Assembly (NCBI GenBank): GCA_002299495.1 | Contig: DBNZ01000042.1 | Location: forward strand, 1-7,156 | Length of the DNA stretch: 7,156 nt | Direction: 5' to 3' | Source of the DNA: Methylococcaceae bacterium UBA659 | GTDB taxonomy: Bacteria; Pseudomonadota; Gammaproteobacteria; Methylococcales; Methylomonadaceae | In this document: positions 5,777 through 7,156 of the stretch, in pieces | Position numbering within the stretch: the stretch's first letter is position 1 | Layout: the number at the start of each line of letters is the position of its first letter | Program-made: the position numbers and the translations under genes | Notes under the pieces: generated by a model | Databases searched by the model: none | Told to the model about the DNA's origin: nothing | Seen by the model: only the letters and a program-made list of their open reading frames with translations

Positions 5777-5811
5777 AAAAAAAACGGCGGGCAACCTAAG
5801 TCGCCCGCCGT
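5777..5811 (-). terminator. Intrinsic terminator of the phosphodiesterase gene
   Basis: On the plus strand eight A (5777-5784) are followed by ACGGCGGGC (5784-5792), a ten-base loop, and GCCCGCCGT (5803-5811). Read on the minus strand this is a nine-base-pair, GC-rich stem followed by a U run, about 35 bases after the phosphodiesterase stop codon. Without a T run on the plus strand it is probably weaker for the CPBP transcript. Confidence 0.88.
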
Positions 5812-5846
5812 CCGTTGCCTGTAGCCAGCAGCACTGGCCGATTGGT

Positions 5847-7055
5847 TTATTTCAAACCCATGCAGTTAGCATAGTATGTGGTGGTCGCAGGCCAGTCGGA
5901 GAAAATACCCATGATGCCGACATCTTTAGCCAACACGTCCAACACAACCATCATGTCACCGTCAGTTTTGACGCCGTTAGCGATTGATTGATAGAAGAAA
6001 CCGCCGCCGTGTTTCAACAAACCGGAACGCTCGAAACTCCAAGTGATGATTTTCAAGCCCGCCGCCTTAATGGCTTTGGCATACTCAGAAGGGACGATTT
6101 TGTTGTTTTGGTCCAAGGCGAGCAAAGCCCATATAGGTGGCGCCACGATTTGTACGCGGTCCGCCACTAAAGTAGGGATACGGCCAATAGCCGCAGGAAT
6201 CTGCCCTGGGACACCGATAGATTCAAGAAATACCGCTTGCCTGCCAAAATGCGGATTGTTTCTTATCCAAAATTTAATGTCATCATACAAAAATGATTGC
6301 GGGTAAACATCTCTTGCCGGAACACCGGCCCGTCTATACTCGCGGATCATTCTGGCCGCGTAAGCTTCTTGGGTAAACCCTCTGAACGGCATTTTTACTC
6401 TAGGCGTTTTCAATTCCGGAGCCATTTTCACGCCCAGTTTTTTGAACAACTCGATACTCTCGGCATGGGTCAACAAGGTGCCTCTGCCCGAGTATAAATC
6501 GGTGCGCCAGTTTGGAGTGGAGTCCAAATACTCGGCCACAGTTTTAGCATTAGGGTTGCCTGCGTCCATTTTGCCGCGCAAGGTTTTGAACTCAGCCAAG
6601 GTGATGTCGCTAGTGCAGCAGTTAATGTCTTTGAACGGGGTTTCGCTGCTAAAATTAGGCTTGACGTCACATTTATTAGCCAGTGGCGTTTCCAAGATGT
6701 TAGTGGTGGTGTGTAAATCACATTGAGAATGACGGCAAACCAACTCCCTGTCCCTGGTAAAAGTCACATCGCATTCCAAAATACCGGCACCCATTTTAGC
6801 GCCGGCTTCATACGATTCCTTAGTGTGATCCGGGAATTGTAAAGGTGCGCCACGATGGCCAATCGAAAAATCTGATTTGTAAAAAGGGCCGTTTTCGCAT
6901 TGTTTCAAAGCGTCCTTCAGGTCGCTTGCTGGCATGTCTTCAACCAAAAAGAACGGCCTTGGGCCTAATTGGATACTTTCATCAGCTTGGGCGGCAAATG
7001 ACATAACAGCGACAACGGCTGTCGCCATTAGCAACAAAGGTTTGGCGAAACGCAT
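5847..7055 (-). CDS. Secreted glycerophosphodiester phosphodiesterase, cysteine-rich eukaryote-like subfamily
   Basis: The 402-residue enzyme should hydrolyse glycerophosphodiesters (deacylated phospholipids) to glycerol-3-phosphate and an alcohol in the periplasm or outside the cell. A signal peptide covers residues 1-24 (AAQA end). The GDPD TIM-barrel starts with GHRGAP (66-71; H67, R68), then ECDV (E94, D96, metal ligands), RHSQCD with H109 as the expected catalytic acid, and PELKTP with E214. The mature protein has eight cysteines (C53, C95, C107, C112, C129, C146, C147, C398), suggesting disulfides and an exported fold. The segment HTKESYEAGAKMGAGILECD and the CCTSDITLAEFKTL insertion resemble fungal and some marine-bacterial GDPDs more than E. 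coli GlpQ. GGAG six bases before the ATG is the best ribosome binding site in the window. The gene is monocistronic here, with its own terminator. No Pho box was recognised upstream. Confidence 0.9.
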   Translation of the reverse strand: MRFAKPLLLMATAVVAVMSFAAQADESIQLGPRPFFLVEDMPASDLKDALKQCENGPFYKSDFSIGHRGAPLQFPDHTKESYEAGAKMGAGILECDVTFTRDRELVCRHSQCDLHTTTNILETPLANKCDVKPNFSSETPFKDINCCTSDITLAEFKTLRGKMDAGNPNAKTVAEYLDSTPNWRTDLYSGRGTLLTHAESIELFKKLGVKMAPELKTPRVKMPFRGFTQEAYAARMIREYRRAGVPARDVYPQSFLYDDIKFWIRNNPHFGRQAVFLESIGVPGQIPAAIGRIPTLVADRVQIVAPPIWALLALDQNNKIVPSEYAKAIKAAGLKIITWSFERSGLLKHGGGFFYQSIANGVKTDGDMMVVLDVLAKDVGIMGIFSDWPATTTYYANCMGLK

Positions 7056-7061
7056 GGTAAT

Positions 7062-7065
7062 CTCC
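7062..7065 (-). promoter_or_regulatory. Ribosome binding site of the phosphodiesterase
   Basis: On the minus strand GGAG, within TGGAGA, lies six bases upstream of the ATG at 7055. It fixes this start, which also gives the complete signal peptide. In the remaining upstream DNA to the window end (7066-7156) I see no convincing promoter; a short GTGGA/TCCAC hairpin occurs at 7090-7105. Confidence 0.75.
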
Positions 7066-7156
7066 AGGTTAGTTGATTGTGTTTTAGTCGTGGAACCCAG
7101 TCCACCCGCTTGAGGCTACCCGCCCACTGTTAATTTGTTATTTCATTTTTGTTAAC

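Noticed and set aside
5389..5778. 129-codon plus-strand frame
   Set aside because: It overlaps the CPBP protease in another frame; the protease has all three active-site motifs.
7090..7105. GTGGA/TCCAC hairpin in the phosphodiesterase leader
   Set aside because: It is short and isolated, with no alternative pairing that would suggest a riboswitch.

Overview
The window looks like chromosomal DNA of a gammaproteobacterium with moderate GC. The evidence is the gene order M23 endopeptidase, anmK, erpA, which I know from Pseudomonas and relatives (where tyrS normally lies on the far side of the peptidase), together with a YcgL-family gene and a close ErpA match. A Methylococcales-type host is possible from general protein character, but I cannot prove it.

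Layout. Positions 1-420 hold broken coding remnants that I cannot name, on both strands. Positions 421-654 are AT-rich and non-coding, with a 12-bp palindrome and a good sigma70-type promoter. Positions 655-3058 hold a two-gene unit: a secreted M23 endopeptidase and anmK. erpA follows on the opposite strand, converging so closely that the two stop codons overlap, and it has its own strong promoter with a possible IscR-type site over it. A small four-helix membrane protein of unknown function is divergent from erpA and ends in a clear terminator. Positions 4061-4794 are a graveyard: a frameshifted unknown reading frame on the minus strand next to the C-terminal end of a DDE transposase carrying an in-frame TAG. 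Then come a YcgL-family gene (minus), a divergent CPBP intramembrane protease (plus), and a secreted glycerophosphodiester phosphodiesterase (minus) with a strong intrinsic terminator.

How the genes work together. The peptidase and AnmK both act in cell-wall turnover: one cuts peptide cross-links in the periplasm, the other phosphorylates recovered anhydro-MurNAc for reuse. ErpA delivers iron-sulfur clusters to apoproteins. The phosphodiesterase would release glycerol-3-phosphate and alcohols from deacylated phospholipids in the periplasm. YcgL and the CPBP protein have no assigned role here.

I found no CRISPR array, tRNA, rRNA, prophage or defence cassette. There is no convincing new multi-gene system. 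The best leads are the possible IscR control of erpA, the cysteine-rich eukaryote-like phosphodiesterase, the subunit-c-like motif in the small membrane protein, and the two decayed regions.
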